Positions 7,131-17,674 of a stretch of DNA of 34,164 bases are shown here, in pieces (positions within the stretch are counted from its first letter, which is position 1; the number at the start of each line of letters is the position of its first letter). The translations under genes and the position numbers were made by a program. The stretch is taken from assembly GCA_020722985.1 (NCBI GenBank), contig DYJU01000018.1, positions 1-34,164 of the forward strand, given 5' to 3'. The notes under the pieces were generated by a model. It saw only the letters and a list, made by a program, of their open reading frames with translations. It searched no databases and was not told the origin of the DNA. Source of the stretch: Candidatus Methylomirabilis sp. (GTDB lineage Bacteria; Oederibacteriota; PGYV01; DYJU01).

Positions 7131-9566
7131 ATGTTTGATAAGTTTTCAGATAGAGCAAGAAAGGTAATTGCTTTTGCAAAAGAAGAAGCCTTAAGGTTAG
7201 GACATGATTTTTTAGGGACGGAACATATTTTACTCGGACTTATCAAAGACGGGTCAGGTGTTGCTATTGCAGTTTTAGAGAGGTTAGGTGTTAATACAGA
7301 AGAGTTAAAACTTGATATAGAAGAACGGGCTTTAGGTAATAAAACAAATACAATGGTAGTGGGAGAAATACCATTTATGCCGCAGACAAGAAAAGTATTT
7401 GAATTTGCAGCAGAAGAATCCCAACTTTTAGGGCATAACCATATAGGAACAGAACATCTTCTTTTAGGACTATTAAGAGAAACAGATGGTATAGCATATC
7501 TGGTTCTTACAGATGCAGGTGTTACATATGGAAAAGCAAAAGAAGAAACAATAAATATATTAGGGTCCAGTGCACCTCCTAAATTTTCTGTATTTTCGCA
7601 TTCACATAAAACAAATACGCCAACGCTTGATAATTTTGGAAGAGATTTAACACTTCTTGCAAAAGAAAATAAGTTAGACCCTGTGATAGGAAGGGAAGAT
7701 GAGATAGAAAGGGTAATTCAGATATTGAGCAGAAGAACAAAAAATAATCCAGTTTTAATTGGTGAACCCGGTGTGGGAAAAACAGCAATTGTAGAAGGTC
7801 TTGCCCAAAAAATTGTAAAATCAGAGGTGCCAGAACTTTTATTTAATAAAAGGGTTGTGGCTCTGGACCTTGCGGCGGTTGTTGCTGGAACTAAATATCG
7901 TGGCGAATTTGAAGAAAGATTAAAGGCAATAATAAACGAAGTTAGACATGCATCAAATACAGTTATTCTTTTTATAGATGAATTGCATACTCTGGTTGGC
8001 GCAGGGGCTGCAGAAGGGGCTATAGATGCCTCAAATATGTTAAAACCTGCTTTATCGCGAGGAGAATTTCAGTGTATAGGTGCTACAACTTTTAATGAAT
8101 ACAGAAAATATATTGAAAAAGATGGTGCGTTAGAACGCAGGTTTCAACCAATTTTTGTAAAGGCGCCCACAGTTGATGAAACAATAGAAATAATAAAAGG
8201 TTTACGGGATAAGTATGAGACCCATCATAAAGTAAAAATATCAGATGATGCAATTGAAGCTGCAGCTAAGCTTTCAAACAGGTATATAGCGGATAGATTT
8301 TTGCCTGATAAAGCAATTGATGTTATTGACGAAGCCGGTGCTCGAGCGCGTTTATATGCAACAACTATTCCTGAAGAAATAAAATCAATTGATAAAGAAA
8401 TTGAAGGAGTGATAAGATCAAAGGAAGATGCAGTAAAATCCCAGGAATTTGAAAAAGCCGCAAATTTAAGAGATAAGATAAATGAGTTAAAAAGAAAAAG
8501 AGAAGAAATGAGAAGAAATTTTGAAACCTCAAAAACAATTAATATTCCGGTTGTAAAAGCAGAAGATATTGCTTACATAATATCAAAGCAAACGGGAATA
8601 CCTATTTATAAATTAGAAGAAAAAGAATCAGAAAAACTTTTAAAAATGGAAGATGAATTGCATAAGAGAATTGTGGGACAGAATGAAGCCATAGAAGCAA
8701 TTTCAAAAGCTATAAGAAGATCCAGATCCGGAATGGCGGATCCAAATAAACCTATAGGTTCTTTTGTTTTTTTAGGTCCAACAGGAGTTGGTAAAACAGA
8801 AGTTGCCCGCGCATTGGCTGAGATACTTTTTGAAGACAGAGATGCTTTAATAAGGATGGACATGTCTGAATTTATGGAAAAATTTGCAGTATCAAGATTG
8901 GTTGGGGCACCACCAGGATATGTCGGTTATGAAGAAGGAGGACAATTAACTGAAAAAGTAAGAAGAAGACCGTATTCTGTTGTCCTATTTGATGAGATAG
9001 AAAAGGCACATCCAGAAGTATTTAATATACTTTTACAGATATTGGAGAGCGGTAGATTAACAGATTCTGTTGGCAGGGCTATTGATTTTAAAAACACAGT
9101 TATAATAATAACTTCTAATATTGGATCTAAATATATTGAACGAAATAAAGAACTTGGGTTTAAAAAAGAAACCGAAGAGGATATTTCATACGATAAATAC
9201 AGGCAAAGAATAATTGAAGAAGTAAAAAAAGTTATGAATCCGGAATTTATAAACAGAATTGATGAAATAATTGTTTTCCATCCATTAACAAAGGATGACT
9301 TAAAAAAGATTATAGATATTATGCTTGAGGATGTAGTTAAACGCCTTTCAGAAAAAAATATTAAAATAATCTTAACCGATAATTCAAAAGAGTTTCTGAT
9401 AGAAAAGGGCTATGACCCTGTTTATGGAGCAAGACCATTAAGAAGAACTATACAAAAGTATATTGAAGATCAGATGGCAGAAAAACTGCTTTCAGGGGAG
9501 ATTTTTGAAAATAAAACAGTTGAAATAGAAAGAGTAAATGATGGTCTCCAGTTTATATCAAGATAA
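7131..9566 (+). CDS. clpC: ATP-dependent Clp protease ATPase subunit ClpC
   Basis: 811 residues. Two N-terminal Clp-N repeats (about 1-145) are followed by AAA+ domain 1 with Walker A GEPGVGKT (211-218), pore loop KYRGEFE and Walker B VILFIDE (278-284). A UVR/middle domain (about 425-465) distinguishes ClpC from ClpA. AAA+ domain 2 has Walker A GPTGVGKT (549-556), pore loop GYVGY (596-600) and Walker B VVLFDE. The tripeptide LGF (675-677) is the ClpP-docking loop, so it should feed substrates to ClpP, which is not in this window. AAGGAG lies upstream of the ATG. Its role is protein quality control and regulated proteolysis in the cytoplasm. Confidence 0.95.
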   Translation: MFDKFSDRARKVIAFAKEEALRLGHDFLGTEHILLGLIKDGSGVAIAVLERLGVNTEELKLDIEERALGNKTNTMVVGEIPFMPQTRKVFEFAAEESQLLGHNHIGTEHLLLGLLRETDGIAYLVLTDAGVTYGKAKEETINILGSSAPPKFSVFSHSHKTNTPTLDNFGRDLTLLAKENKLDPVIGREDEIERVIQILSRRTKNNPVLIGEPGVGKTAIVEGLAQKIVKSEVPELLFNKRVVALDLAAVVAGTKYRGEFEERLKAIINEVRHASNTVILFIDELHTLVGAGAAEGAIDASNMLKPALSRGEFQCIGATTFNEYRKYIEKDGALERRFQPIFVKAPTVDETIEIIKGLRDKYETHHKVKISDDAIEAAAKLSNRYIADRFLPDKAIDVIDEAGARARLYATTIPEEIKSIDKEIEGVIRSKEDAVKSQEFEKAANLRDKINELKRKREEMRRNFETSKTINIPVVKAEDIAYIISKQTGIPIYKLEEKESEKLLKMEDELHKRIVGQNEAIEAISKAIRRSRSGMADPNKPIGSFVFLGPTGVGKTEVARALAEILFEDRDALIRMDMSEFMEKFAVSRLVGAPPGYVGYEEGGQLTEKVRRRPYSVVLFDEIEKAHPEVFNILLQILESGRLTDSVGRAIDFKNTVIIITSNIGSKYIERNKELGFKKETEEDISYDKYRQRIIEEVKKVMNPEFINRIDEIIVFHPLTKDDLKKIIDIMLEDVVKRLSEKNIKIILTDNSKEFLIEKGYDPVYGARPLRRTIQKYIEDQMAEKLLSGEIFENKTVEIERVNDGLQFISR

Positions 9567-9590
9567 GATAAATTAAAGGTTTTTTATTCA

Positions 9591-12500
9591 ATGAAAATAA
9601 TCCAGAAAATATTTTTTTTGATTTTACTCGTATTTTTTTTAATATTTCTCTGTTTTATAATAATTGCTAGGGTTCCGGCGTTCACATCTATTATCACTGA
9701 TTATATAAATTCTGAAATTTATAAAGCCACCGGGAAAAATATAATAATAAACAGAATTGAATTTGGACTTATAGATAATATAAAAATTAAAAATATTTTA
9801 GTGCCACTTAAAAGAATATCCCGGGATGGGGAATTCGCAACGATAAAAGAAATTGATTTAAGATTTAATATTTTAGATATTATAAAAAATAAAAAAGAAA
9901 TAAACAAAGCTCTGTCAAAGATAATAATAAAATCGCCTGTATTTTATATTTATAAACAAAATAACAGATTGAATATTGAAGATTTTTTTTATAGTTTTGT
10001 AAAGAAAGAAAAAAAAGAAGGGCAGAATAACATTTTATTTCCACTGCCATTTTTTAGGATTATCATTGAAAATGGTAGACTAATTTATGGAGATAAAGAT
10101 ATAAAATATTTTGATTCTTTGGAAAATATAAATGGCGATATTTTTTTAGATATAGAAAAAAAAGTAATAAAAGCAAATTTTGATGCGAAATCAAAAGAAA
10201 AGGGTAAAGGGAAAATTTTAGTTGCGGGTGATTATTACTGGGAAAAAAATAAATTAAAAGCAAATTTAAAGACGGAAAGTTTAAATTTATATTCATTGAT
10301 AAATTACTTTGTTGATAGTAAAGAACAATCTGTAAAAATGACCGATATAACGTCAGATATAAATATTTTTTTTAGCGAGAAAATTGAAAATTTAAAATTA
10401 AATGGCTATGTTAAAATAAATGATGGGATTATTTTAAAAAATAATATTCCTATAAATAACATAAAAGGTGAATTTACAGTTACCAATGAAAAAATTTTAA
10501 TAAATTATTTTAATTTTAACATTTTTAAAAACCCTGCTTATATAAAAGGATATTTAAAAGATGTATTTAAAAAATTTGAATTCAATTTTGATTTAATAAT
10601 AAATGATTTTGATATAGTGAAGGTGGCTGAAAATTTTTTAAATGGCAAGGGAAGAATAACGCTTAATATTTTTGGTGATAAAGCAAATATAGAAGGCAGG
10701 GGACAATTGTTTTTAGATAGCGCAGAGGTTAATAAAATACCGATAAAAAATATAGAGGCAGATATTAAAATTAAGAAGGGGATATTTAGTTTAGACGGAA
10801 TGAAAGGTAAAATTGCAGAAGGAAATTTAAATGGAAATTTTTACGTTGATACCAAAAATAAAAATGCATTAAATGGTAAAATAAATTTAAATCGTTTAGA
10901 ATTTGAAAAATTGACAAACACAAAAGATTCATACGGTAAAATAAATATTGTTTCTAATATATCAGGTAAACTTGACCTGCCATATATAAAAGTTCAGATA
11001 AATTCTGATTCAATAAAATATAAAGAATATAGTTTAAAAAATATTAAAGGAAATATTATATATGATAAGAAGAATTTAGAAATCTTTTCCTATTTTGACT
11101 ATTCGGATTATATAGCACTTAAATTATATGGAAATATATTGTTTAATAAAGACAGAATAGATATTGTTAATTTAAGTATTAAAGAAAAAGCATCAGTTAT
11201 TTCAAGGACATCTGGATTTTTTAATCTGCACGATAAAGAGATAAAACTTGATACTGAATTTTTAAATATTATCCTAACAAAATTAAAAATTGAATATTTT
11301 AAAAATAAAAAAGTTGAAGCTGAGTTTAACGGAAAATTTGTTTTAACCGGGAAAATTGACAGCCCCGTCGTAGAACTTAAACTTATTACGAAAAAATTAT
11401 TGATAAGAGAAGAACCATATAATTTAATTATGGATGTTATTTATGAAAAGAATGCAATCAGTATAAAAGAACTTAATTTCAGTGATATAGTTACAGGAAC
11501 GGCAGAGTTTTCACTAAAAAAGAAACTTTTTGATATAAAAATAGATATTAAAAATTTAAAAGGAGATGTTTTAAAAGAGGTTTTGGGTTTTGATATTTTA
11601 GCTGATAGTAAAGTAAATGGAGCGGCTCAAATAAATAAAACTTTTGATGGATATAATGGATCAATTTTTATAGACACCTCTTATAAAGCTGGCATATACA
11701 AAAAATTTGAAATTGATATTTCAGGAGATAAAAATATTTTCAATATAAATAAATTTAAAATAAAACAAAAAGAGGGTTTTTTAAATATAACTGGTAATTT
11801 TAACATCAAGGAAGATAGTTATATCTTTCTTGATATAAATGGTAAAGCAAAAAATTATCAAATAAATGATAAATTAAAGGTGCAATTTGATCTGGAAAAT
11901 AAAAGCAAAGTTACATTATCAGATAAAATTTCGTCATCTAACAATTTAAAATTTACAGATATAAAATTTAATGGAAGCCAGTTAAAAGACCTTTTAATTA
12001 ATTTAAAAACAGAAAATATAGATATAACATCCTTAAAACTAAATTGGGGTGAGAATTATTCAATTCGGGGAAATTTATATTCTGATATATCAAAAATATA
12101 TTTAAGATTTGATTTTAAAGAAGCGGATTTTTTCCCTTTTTATGCTATCCTGAATATGAGAGAAAAAGGACTACCAAAAGATGCGCTTTTAAACGGTTAT
12201 TTAGAAATAAGCGGTCCTCTTGATAATTCTGATTTACTTTTATACATATCCCAGATAAAAGGGATTGCGCGGATAAATGGCAAAGTAAATTTTAATAAAA
12301 ATTTAAGTGTTTTTAAATTAAACAGATTAAATTTAGATTACAATATCTTAAATTGTGACCTTAAAAATTTTATTTCAATTTTTGTTGAAAAATTTGAAAA
12401 TACAGGTAGTTTAAATTCAAAAGGTAAAATAAAAGGCAATCCTGAAAATTTATCAAGCGAAGGAAATATAATTTTGTCAGGCGGAGTTTTACAGGGTTTT

Positions 12501-14855
12501 AATTATGAAAACGTTAATATAGATTATAATTTTAATGATAATAAATTATTATTTTCTAAATTTAATTTCTATTATAAAAATCAGTTTTTGGATCTTTCAA
12601 ATTCTTTTTTGAAAATAAAAAATAAAAATGAATTTTATTCTGATGTAAAAATGTTTCTAAAGGATTTTGTTTTTCGTGGAAATAAGTTAAATGGCAATCT
12701 TAATTTTTCTGGTGCGATAAGTAAGTATAATGATTTTAAAATAAATGGTTCAATATCTTCTGATAATTTTACTTTCTGCAGGCATACATTTGCACCTTTT
12801 ATAATAAACATAAATCTTGCAAATGATGAACTTTTGTTAAAAACGAGCGAAAGTATAAAGGAAAATAAATTATACGGGAATATAAAATTTTTTAAAAATA
12901 AAGTTTTTGTAAAAGAGTTTTCTATTGAAAACTTATCTCATAAATTTATATCTGCGCAAGGGTTTATTACATCTGGTGATGAAAATTCAGATTTCACCAT
13001 AGAGATGGTTGATTATGATCCGCAGGTAATAAGCAATTTACTTAACTGGACGCATGAATGGAGAGGATATTTAAATGGTAACATAAAAATTTCTCGTAAT
13101 ACTAAAAAAGGGCTTGCTTTTACAATTTATTTAAAATTAACGAATGGTTCTTTTAATAATTTAGAGTTTGATTTATTTACTGGACTTTTTTCTTTGAAAG
13201 ACAATTGGCTTGATATTGCACCCGCAGGGCCTACTATTCTTACAAAAGAAGGCAAATATGAGATAAAAGCAACAGGAAAAATACCGGTTCCAATGTCAGA
13301 AGAAGGTGTTCAAATAGTAAAAGGTGTTGAAATGGATATAACAGCGCAGGTAAGAGAAGGGGATTTATCAATAATTAAATTTATAAAATGGGTGGATACC
13401 GCAGAAGGCAGATTAGATGCGGATATTAAAATAAAAGGAACAAAAGAATTTCCTTCTATAAGCGGAAAAGTAAATGTAACGGATGGTTCTGCTTCTTTTA
13501 AATATTTATTAAAAGATATAAAACATATATTTGCTAATATTTTAATTAAAGATAATGTTATTGATATATATAGTTTAAAAGGTGATTGTGGAAAAGGGAT
13601 TTTAAAAATATCCAATTTAAATGATGAAAAAAAAGGCGGATTACTTAAAGAGTATAAAATATATGAAGCAAACTGGAAGATTGAAAATATTGGCGATAAA
13701 ATAAAAATATCAGATACTAAATATATGGAATTTTTAAATGGAGATGCTGACCTTAACCTTGAAATGACAGGGCAGATTGAAAATCCTTTAATTAAAGGTG
13801 AAATTAAACTTTCTAATACAAAATATACATATCCCACTAAAATAATGTCTGATAAAGGAGAAGAAGTTAAGGATTTAAAAAACAATTATGCAAAGCAGAT
13901 AACATGGGATGTTAATGTTTATTGTAAAGAAAATTTCATGTATTACAGCATATACGGAAATAATTATGCGGAAGTTTTTATAAGACCATCCGATTCACCT
14001 ATAACTTTTATGGGGAAGGGAAATGACCTTAAAATTACAGGTAATGGACTGATACAGCGTGGAACATTTAAATATATGAATACTGACTTTTCATTTGATG
14101 AGATGAAAGAATCAAAAGTTGTTTTTGATAGTGATAGACGGCCAGTTTTAGATATAAATGCAAAAAGTAAAATAAAAAGAATAAAATTAAATGAATATGA
14201 TGAAGAAAAAGATGTTGATGTTTATTTAAAAGCCTACGGTAGAGTTGGTGATGTCCGGATAGATGTTTCGTCAGAACCATCACTTGACAGGAATAGGATA
14301 TTTTATATTTTAACTTTTGGAAGCGATGTGCCAAAAGGCATAGATTTAACACAGGTTGGCAAAGACGCGACAATGCTTGCTGCTGATGCTCTCGCAAATT
14401 ACTGGCTTAAAATTGGTGGACAGGAAATAAAAAAAAGAACGCCTTTAGATTATGTTGATATTAAATTAAAAGCAAGCGATTTTTTGGGAAGGGAGGATAA
14501 GGGTCAATCAAAGCAGGATTTGCCATCTAAAACCACAGAAACAGCAGATACAGGAGGAAATACTCCATCAGCAATTGTTCAGATAGGAATGGGGAAATAT
14601 TTAACCGACCAGATTTATTTTGGTTATGACCTGAAACTTTTCAAGCATGGAATAAATTTAAATTTAAATCAGCCAGGTGAAGTATATGATCTGCAACATA
14701 TTTTAGGACTTGAATATTTTCTTGACAATACTAAAAAATTAAAATTTTACAGAACTTTTGGTTCTCCTAATTTAGGACTTCAGGATGAAACATTTTTTGG
14801 TCTGGAAAGCCGAATATCTTTTGAAAGCTGGGATTCAAAAAATAAAGAAAAGTAA
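9591..14855 (+). CDS. tamB: Translocation and assembly module protein TamB (DUF490, AsmA-like)
   Basis: 1754 residues. A single N-terminal membrane anchor (about 5-28) is followed by a very long periplasmic body of alternating short beta strands with recurring LNG.I.L/IKG.. patterns, typical of AsmA-like lipid-channel proteins. The C-terminal 450 residues match the TamB domain: SEPSLDRNRIFYILTFG, then NYWLKIGG..., LKASDFLG and a terminal beta segment ending RISFESW. Family members form a hydrophobic groove bridging inner and outer membranes and are implicated in phospholipid transport and outer-membrane protein assembly. No tamA is adjacent; an Omp85-type barrel fusion lies at 20492-23395. 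The sequence is very AT-rich and Lys/Asn/Ile-heavy, like its neighbours. Confidence 0.9.
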   Translation: MKIIQKIFFLILLVFFLIFLCFIIIARVPAFTSIITDYINSEIYKATGKNIIINRIEFGLIDNIKIKNILVPLKRISRDGEFATIKEIDLRFNILDIIKNKKEINKALSKIIIKSPVFYIYKQNNRLNIEDFFYSFVKKEKKEGQNNILFPLPFFRIIIENGRLIYGDKDIKYFDSLENINGDIFLDIEKKVIKANFDAKSKEKGKGKILVAGDYYWEKNKLKANLKTESLNLYSLINYFVDSKEQSVKMTDITSDINIFFSEKIENLKLNGYVKINDGIILKNNIPINNIKGEFTVTNEKILINYFNFNIFKNPAYIKGYLKDVFKKFEFNFDLIINDFDIVKVAENFLNGKGRITLNIFGDKANIEGRGQLFLDSAEVNKIPIKNIEADIKIKKGIFSLDGMKGKIAEGNLNGNFYVDTKNKNALNGKINLNRLEFEKLTNTKDSYGKINIVSNISGKLDLPYIKVQINSDSIKYKEYSLKNIKGNIIYDKKNLEIFSYFDYSDYIALKLYGNILFNKDRIDIVNLSIKEKASVISRTSGFFNLHDKEIKLDTEFLNIILTKLKIEYFKNKKVEAEFNGKFVLTGKIDSPVVELKLITKKLLIREEPYNLIMDVIYEKNAISIKELNFSDIVTGTAEFSLKKKLFDIKIDIKNLKGDVLKEVLGFDILADSKVNGAAQINKTFDGYNGSIFIDTSYKAGIYKKFEIDISGDKNIFNINKFKIKQKEGFLNITGNFNIKEDSYIFLDINGKAKNYQINDKLKVQFDLENKSKVTLSDKISSSNNLKFTDIKFNGSQLKDLLINLKTENIDITSLKLNWGENYSIRGNLYSDISKIYLRFDFKEADFFPFYAILNMREKGLPKDALLNGYLEISGPLDNSDLLLYISQIKGIARINGKVNFNKNLSVFKLNRLNLDYNILNCDLKNFISIFVEKFENTGSLNSKGKIKGNPENLSSEGNIILSGGVLQGFNYENVNIDYNFNDNKLLFSKFNFYYKNQFLDLSNSFLKIKNKNEFYSDVKMFLKDFVFRGNKLNGNLNFSGAISKYNDFKINGSISSDNFTFCRHTFAPFIININLANDELLLKTSESIKENKLYGNIKFFKNKVFVKEFSIENLSHKFISAQGFITSGDENSDFTIEMVDYDPQVISNLLNWTHEWRGYLNGNIKISRNTKKGLAFTIYLKLTNGSFNNLEFDLFTGLFSLKDNWLDIAPAGPTILTKEGKYEIKATGKIPVPMSEEGVQIVKGVEMDITAQVREGDLSIIKFIKWVDTAEGRLDADIKIKGTKEFPSISGKVNVTDGSASFKYLLKDIKHIFANILIKDNVIDIYSLKGDCGKGILKISNLNDEKKGGLLKEYKIYEANWKIENIGDKIKISDTKYMEFLNGDADLNLEMTGQIENPLIKGEIKLSNTKYTYPTKIMSDKGEEVKDLKNNYAKQITWDVNVYCKENFMYYSIYGNNYAEVFIRPSDSPITFMGKGNDLKITGNGLIQRGTFKYMNTDFSFDEMKESKVVFDSDRRPVLDINAKSKIKRIKLNEYDEEKDVDVYLKAYGRVGDVRIDVSSEPSLDRNRIFYILTFGSDVPKGIDLTQVGKDATMLAADALANYWLKIGGQEIKKRTPLDYVDIKLKASDFLGREDKGQSKQDLPSKTTETADTGGNTPSAIVQIGMGKYLTDQIYFGYDLKLFKHGINLNLNQPGEVYDLQHILGLEYFLDNTKKLKFYRTFGSPNLGLQDETFFGLESRISFESWDSKNKEK

Positions 14856-14858
14856 TTT

Positions 14859-15605
14859 ATGGATAAAAAAATAGAAAGATTAATTGAAACAATAGAAACA
14901 AGTGAAAATGTAGCGGCTTTAACAGGTGCTGGCATCAGCACTTTATCAGGGATACCTGATTTCAGGGGGGCATATAATCCTTTATGGGATAAATTTCCGC
15001 AAGAAAAAGTTTTTGACATAGATTATTTTAAGAAAGACCCTGGTTTATTTTATGATTTTTTACGAGAAATTTTAAAAAAAAGTTATGAACCAAATATTTC
15101 TCATAAAGTTTTTAAATATTTAGAAGAAAAAGGGAAATTAAAAGGGATAATAACTCAGAATATTGATGGCTTGCATCAGCAGGCTGGGGTAAAAGCCGTA
15201 TATGAATTGCATGGTAGTATATATAAAAATTATTGTATTAAATGTAGAAAAGAAATAACTTATAATGATTTTATAAAAAAAATTAATAAAGAAAACGTCC
15301 CGTTATGTGAATGCGGTGGTGTTATAAAACCTGATGTTGTTTTTTTTGGAGAAGTTTTACCTGATTATGATTTAAAAATGGCTTTTAAATTAGCACAAAG
15401 TTCTGATTTACTTTTAATTGCAGGAACATCTCTCGTAGTTCAGCCGGCAGCGTATATTCCAACATTGACATTGAATAGTGGCGGAAAAGTTATTCTTATT
15501 AATCGTGGAGACACTTATATAAATGATAGGGCATTTTTAGTTTTTGAAGAAATAAAAGAAACATTTGAAGCAATAGCAGAATATTATATGAATAATAGGA
15601 GGTAA
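14859..15605 (+). CDS. cobB: NAD-dependent protein deacylase, Sir2 family
   Basis: 248 residues, a typical bacterial sirtuin length. The NAD-binding motif GAGIS (23-27) continues to GIPDFRG; TQNID (99-103) and the catalytic H118 in YELHGS are present. A zinc site is formed by C126, C129, C150 and C152. GTSL (189-192) and INRG (214-217) complete the Rossmann fold. It removes acyl groups from lysines using NAD. No acetyl-CoA synthetase or acetyltransferase is near, so the substrate is unknown. It starts 3 bp after tamB without a clear Shine-Dalgarno, suggesting coupled translation. Confidence 0.93.
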   Translation: MDKKIERLIETIETSENVAALTGAGISTLSGIPDFRGAYNPLWDKFPQEKVFDIDYFKKDPGLFYDFLREILKKSYEPNISHKVFKYLEEKGKLKGIITQNIDGLHQQAGVKAVYELHGSIYKNYCIKCRKEITYNDFIKKINKENVPLCECGGVIKPDVVFFGEVLPDYDLKMAFKLAQSSDLLLIAGTSLVVQPAAYIPTLTLNSGGKVILINRGDTYINDRAFLVFEEIKETFEAIAEYYMNNRR

Positions 15606-15608
15606 AAA

Positions 15609-16154
15609 ATGAATAAGAAATTTTTACTTTTAGCAGGTGGGGTTGATAAAAAAGGCATAGTGTATAAATTGACAGAAATACTAAAAAAGTATAAATTTAA
15701 TATAGAAGATTCTTCCATGGTTATGTTACGCAGAACATTTTCAATTATTATGTTGCTTACCAATAAAAATAAGATAAATGAAAAAAAATTTCAAAAAAAT
15801 ATCTGTGATTTTATGAATAAAAATCAAATGATGGTTGATATTAGATTGATAAGTAAAGATGAGATGAAAGAATATAAAGAAGAAGGACAGATTTATATGA
15901 TATTTATAAGTGGTAAAGATAAAATTGGTATTGTAAATAGAATTACAGATATACTTTATAAAAATAAGATTAATATAATTGATTTAGAGACAAAGAGTAC
16001 AGAAAGAATAATACCACACGCTTATTATATGCATTTAGAAGTTGATATTCCTAAAAATGTAGATATAAATAAACTTGAAAATAAATTAAAAAGTATTTGT
16101 AAGAAAATGGGGGTTAATATTAATTTAAAACCTGTTGCAAAGGAAATTTTATAA
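15609..16154 (+). CDS. Tandem ACT-domain protein (GcvR-like)
   Basis: 181 residues made of two ACT domains (about 5-80 and 94-175). Each begins with a beta strand followed by the GxDKxGIVxxxxxIL pattern: GGVDKKGIVYKLTEIL in the first, GKDKIGIVNRITDIL in the second. No DNA-binding or catalytic domain is attached. Known proteins of this build are the glycine-cleavage regulator GcvR and related amino-acid sensors. A regulatory role is inferred, and the ligand and partner are unknown. A strong GGAGG precedes the ATG. Confidence 0.8.
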   Translation: MNKKFLLLAGGVDKKGIVYKLTEILKKYKFNIEDSSMVMLRRTFSIIMLLTNKNKINEKKFQKNICDFMNKNQMMVDIRLISKDEMKEYKEEGQIYMIFISGKDKIGIVNRITDILYKNKINIIDLETKSTERIIPHAYYMHLEVDIPKNVDINKLENKLKSICKKMGVNINLKPVAKEIL

Positions 16155-16157
16155 ATT

Positions 16158-16652
16158 ATGAGAATATTATTATTTCCTGATGAAAAATTACGTTTAAAAT
16201 CAAAAAAAATAGAAAAGTTAAATGATGATGTTTTAAAATTTACTGAAAATCTAAAAAATTTTTTATATAAAAATAAAGGATGCGTTGGTATAGCTGCACC
16301 TCAAGTTGGTCGTTTTGAAAAAATAATAATTGTTGATGTTTCCAGGCATAAAAAAACGACTGAATGCAATGGTTTGCTAATAATGTTAAACCCGGAAATT
16401 GTTGAGCGTTCCGGAAAAAGTATTAACAGAGAAGGTTGTTTAAGTATCCCGGATTATACAGGAAATGTGGCAAGAAGTTTTTATATAAAAATAAAATATC
16501 TTACTCTGGATGGACAGGAAAAGACTCTTGCAACATCGGGATTTGAAGCAGTTGCCCTTCAGCATGAAATTGATCATTTAGATGGTATTTTATTTATTGA
16601 TAGAATAGTGGATTTAAAAAGGGATTTATTTAAAAGAAAAATTTATCAATGA
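16158..16652 (+). CDS. def: Peptide deformylase
   Basis: 164 residues. All three family motifs are present: GIAAPQVG (44-51), EGCLSIP with metal ligand C94, and QHEIDHLDG with H136, catalytic E137 and H140. It removes the formyl group from the N-terminal methionine of new proteins. The usual downstream partner fmt (methionyl-tRNA formyltransferase) is not next to it; a CPBP protease gene follows with a 4-bp ATGA overlap. Confidence 0.95.
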   Translation: MRILLFPDEKLRLKSKKIEKLNDDVLKFTENLKNFLYKNKGCVGIAAPQVGRFEKIIIVDVSRHKKTTECNGLLIMLNPEIVERSGKSINREGCLSIPDYTGNVARSFYIKIKYLTLDGQEKTLATSGFEAVALQHEIDHLDGILFIDRIVDLKRDLFKRKIYQ

Positions 16653-17212
16653 AATCTAAAAAATTTTTTTATATTTTTATAATTTTGGCAGAATTATCAC
16701 TTCCAGTTACTGGAATTTTTATTTTTTTTATTTTAAGAAAACCTTTAAATTCTATTTTCTTAATAAAAGATTCATTATTAAAACAAATTATTTTTGGTCT
16801 TATCTCTGGTTTTATGCTTGGTTATATATCATCAATAATAATTGATAAATTGAAGTTTTTTAAAATTATTAAAGAACTGGTTATAACTTTAATAAAAGAA
16901 TATAAAGTGAATTTATTTGATATATTTTTAATTTCTTTACTTGCAGGTATATGTGAAGAAATACTGTTCAGAGGTGTTTTACAACAATTAATAGGTTTAT
17001 TTTTGAGTTCATTTATTTTTATATTACTGCACGGATATTTTAATCCTTTTAATCTGAATTCAACTATTTTCGGATTATTTATGTATGTTTTGAGTTTAAT
17101 TATTGGAATCAGTTTTGAAAATTTGGGAATTTTATGTGCTATGATTTTTCATTTTTCTTATGATTTTATTGTGATTTTGTATTTTAAAACATTTCAGGCG
17201 AAAAGTAGATGA
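16649..17212 (+). CDS. CPBP-family intramembrane glutamic protease
   Basis: 187 residues, largely hydrophobic, with about five or six transmembrane segments. The CPBP (Abi/Rce1-like) motifs are EEILFRG (E103, E104, R108), a histidine in the next helix (H128, LLHGYFNP) and the third motif HFSYD (H168, D172). These residues form the active site in Rce1-type enzymes. The substrate cannot be predicted; bacterial members act in protein maturation, bacteriocin immunity or regulation. It overlaps def by 4 bp and is the last gene of the first run; no terminator hairpin is evident after it. Confidence 0.82.
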   Translation: MKSKKFFYIFIILAELSLPVTGIFIFFILRKPLNSIFLIKDSLLKQIIFGLISGFMLGYISSIIIDKLKFFKIIKELVITLIKEYKVNLFDIFLISLLAGICEEILFRGVLQQLIGLFLSSFIFILLHGYFNPFNLNSTIFGLFMYVLSLIIGISFENLGILCAMIFHFSYDFIVILYFKTFQAKSR

Positions 17213-17230
17213 TATAATAAGTGGTAGGTA

Positions 17231-17299
17231 GCAAATGCCGGTTGATGATTGAAAAATGTTCAAAGTTCAAAGTTCAAGGAGCAAAGATAAAAATGTTTG
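17231..17299. repeat. Degenerate module shared with 1031-1092
   Basis: TGCCGGTTGATGATTG, then a tandem TTCAAAGTTCAAAGTTCAA and a GTTTG end, in the same order as at 1031-1092. It sits directly left of element copy B. Confidence 0.35.
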
Positions 17300-17624
17300 A
17301 TAATAGATAGTTCGGTATTAAGGAGTAATCTTGTAAAAGATAGATCATTTATGGAAAACTTTTGAAGGGAATTATTCTTTGAATGCAGAAAGAAAAGCAA
17401 GGAAAGGAAAATAAGAATAATATAAGAATTAACGAAGCAATCTCGCAGTTAAAAATGGAAGAAAATAAGGAGAGAAGGCAATCGTAATAAAAGCAAGATT
17501 GCTTTGTCCGACGAAAGTTAAGGTAGAATAGAAGACAAAGGGCATAATTCGCCTGACTTTAAAATGACAGAACAAAAAATTTATTTATGGATTAATTTTG
17601 TTCTACCAGTGGCGAAACTATTAC
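17300..17624 (+). repeat. Palindromic interspersed element, copy B
   Basis: About 325 bp. The inner arms CGAAGCAATCTCGC (17433-17446) and GCAAGATTGCTTTG (17493-17506) are inverted copies. CGCCTGACTTTAAAATGACA and the right terminal repeat GTGGCGAAACTATTAC (17609-17624) are intact. The left end is diverged (a TAATAGATAGTTCGG-like start) and shares with copy D the segment GGAGTAATYTTGTAAAA then TCATTTAT, so B and D form a subfamily. The right end lies 21 bp from the -35 box of the next operon. Confidence 0.65.
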
Positions 17625-17645
17625 AAATTTCAGACAATATTTATA

Positions 17646-17674
17646 TTGACAAAGAAAGAATGGTATGATAATTT
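17646..17674 (+). promoter_or_regulatory. Sigma70-type promoter of the roadblock/FtsB/uppP run
   Basis: Consensus TTGACA at 17646-17651, a 17-bp spacer, and TAATTT at 17669-17674 preceded by an extended -10 TG. It leaves an AT-rich 5' leader of about 100 bases before the AAGGAGG (17766-17772) of the first gene. Confidence 0.6.

Noticed and set aside
13310-13885. A 191-codon minus-strand frame inside tamB
   Set aside because: It is antisense to a well-supported coding region; its Ser/Ile/Phe-rich product is typical of shadow frames in AT-rich genes.
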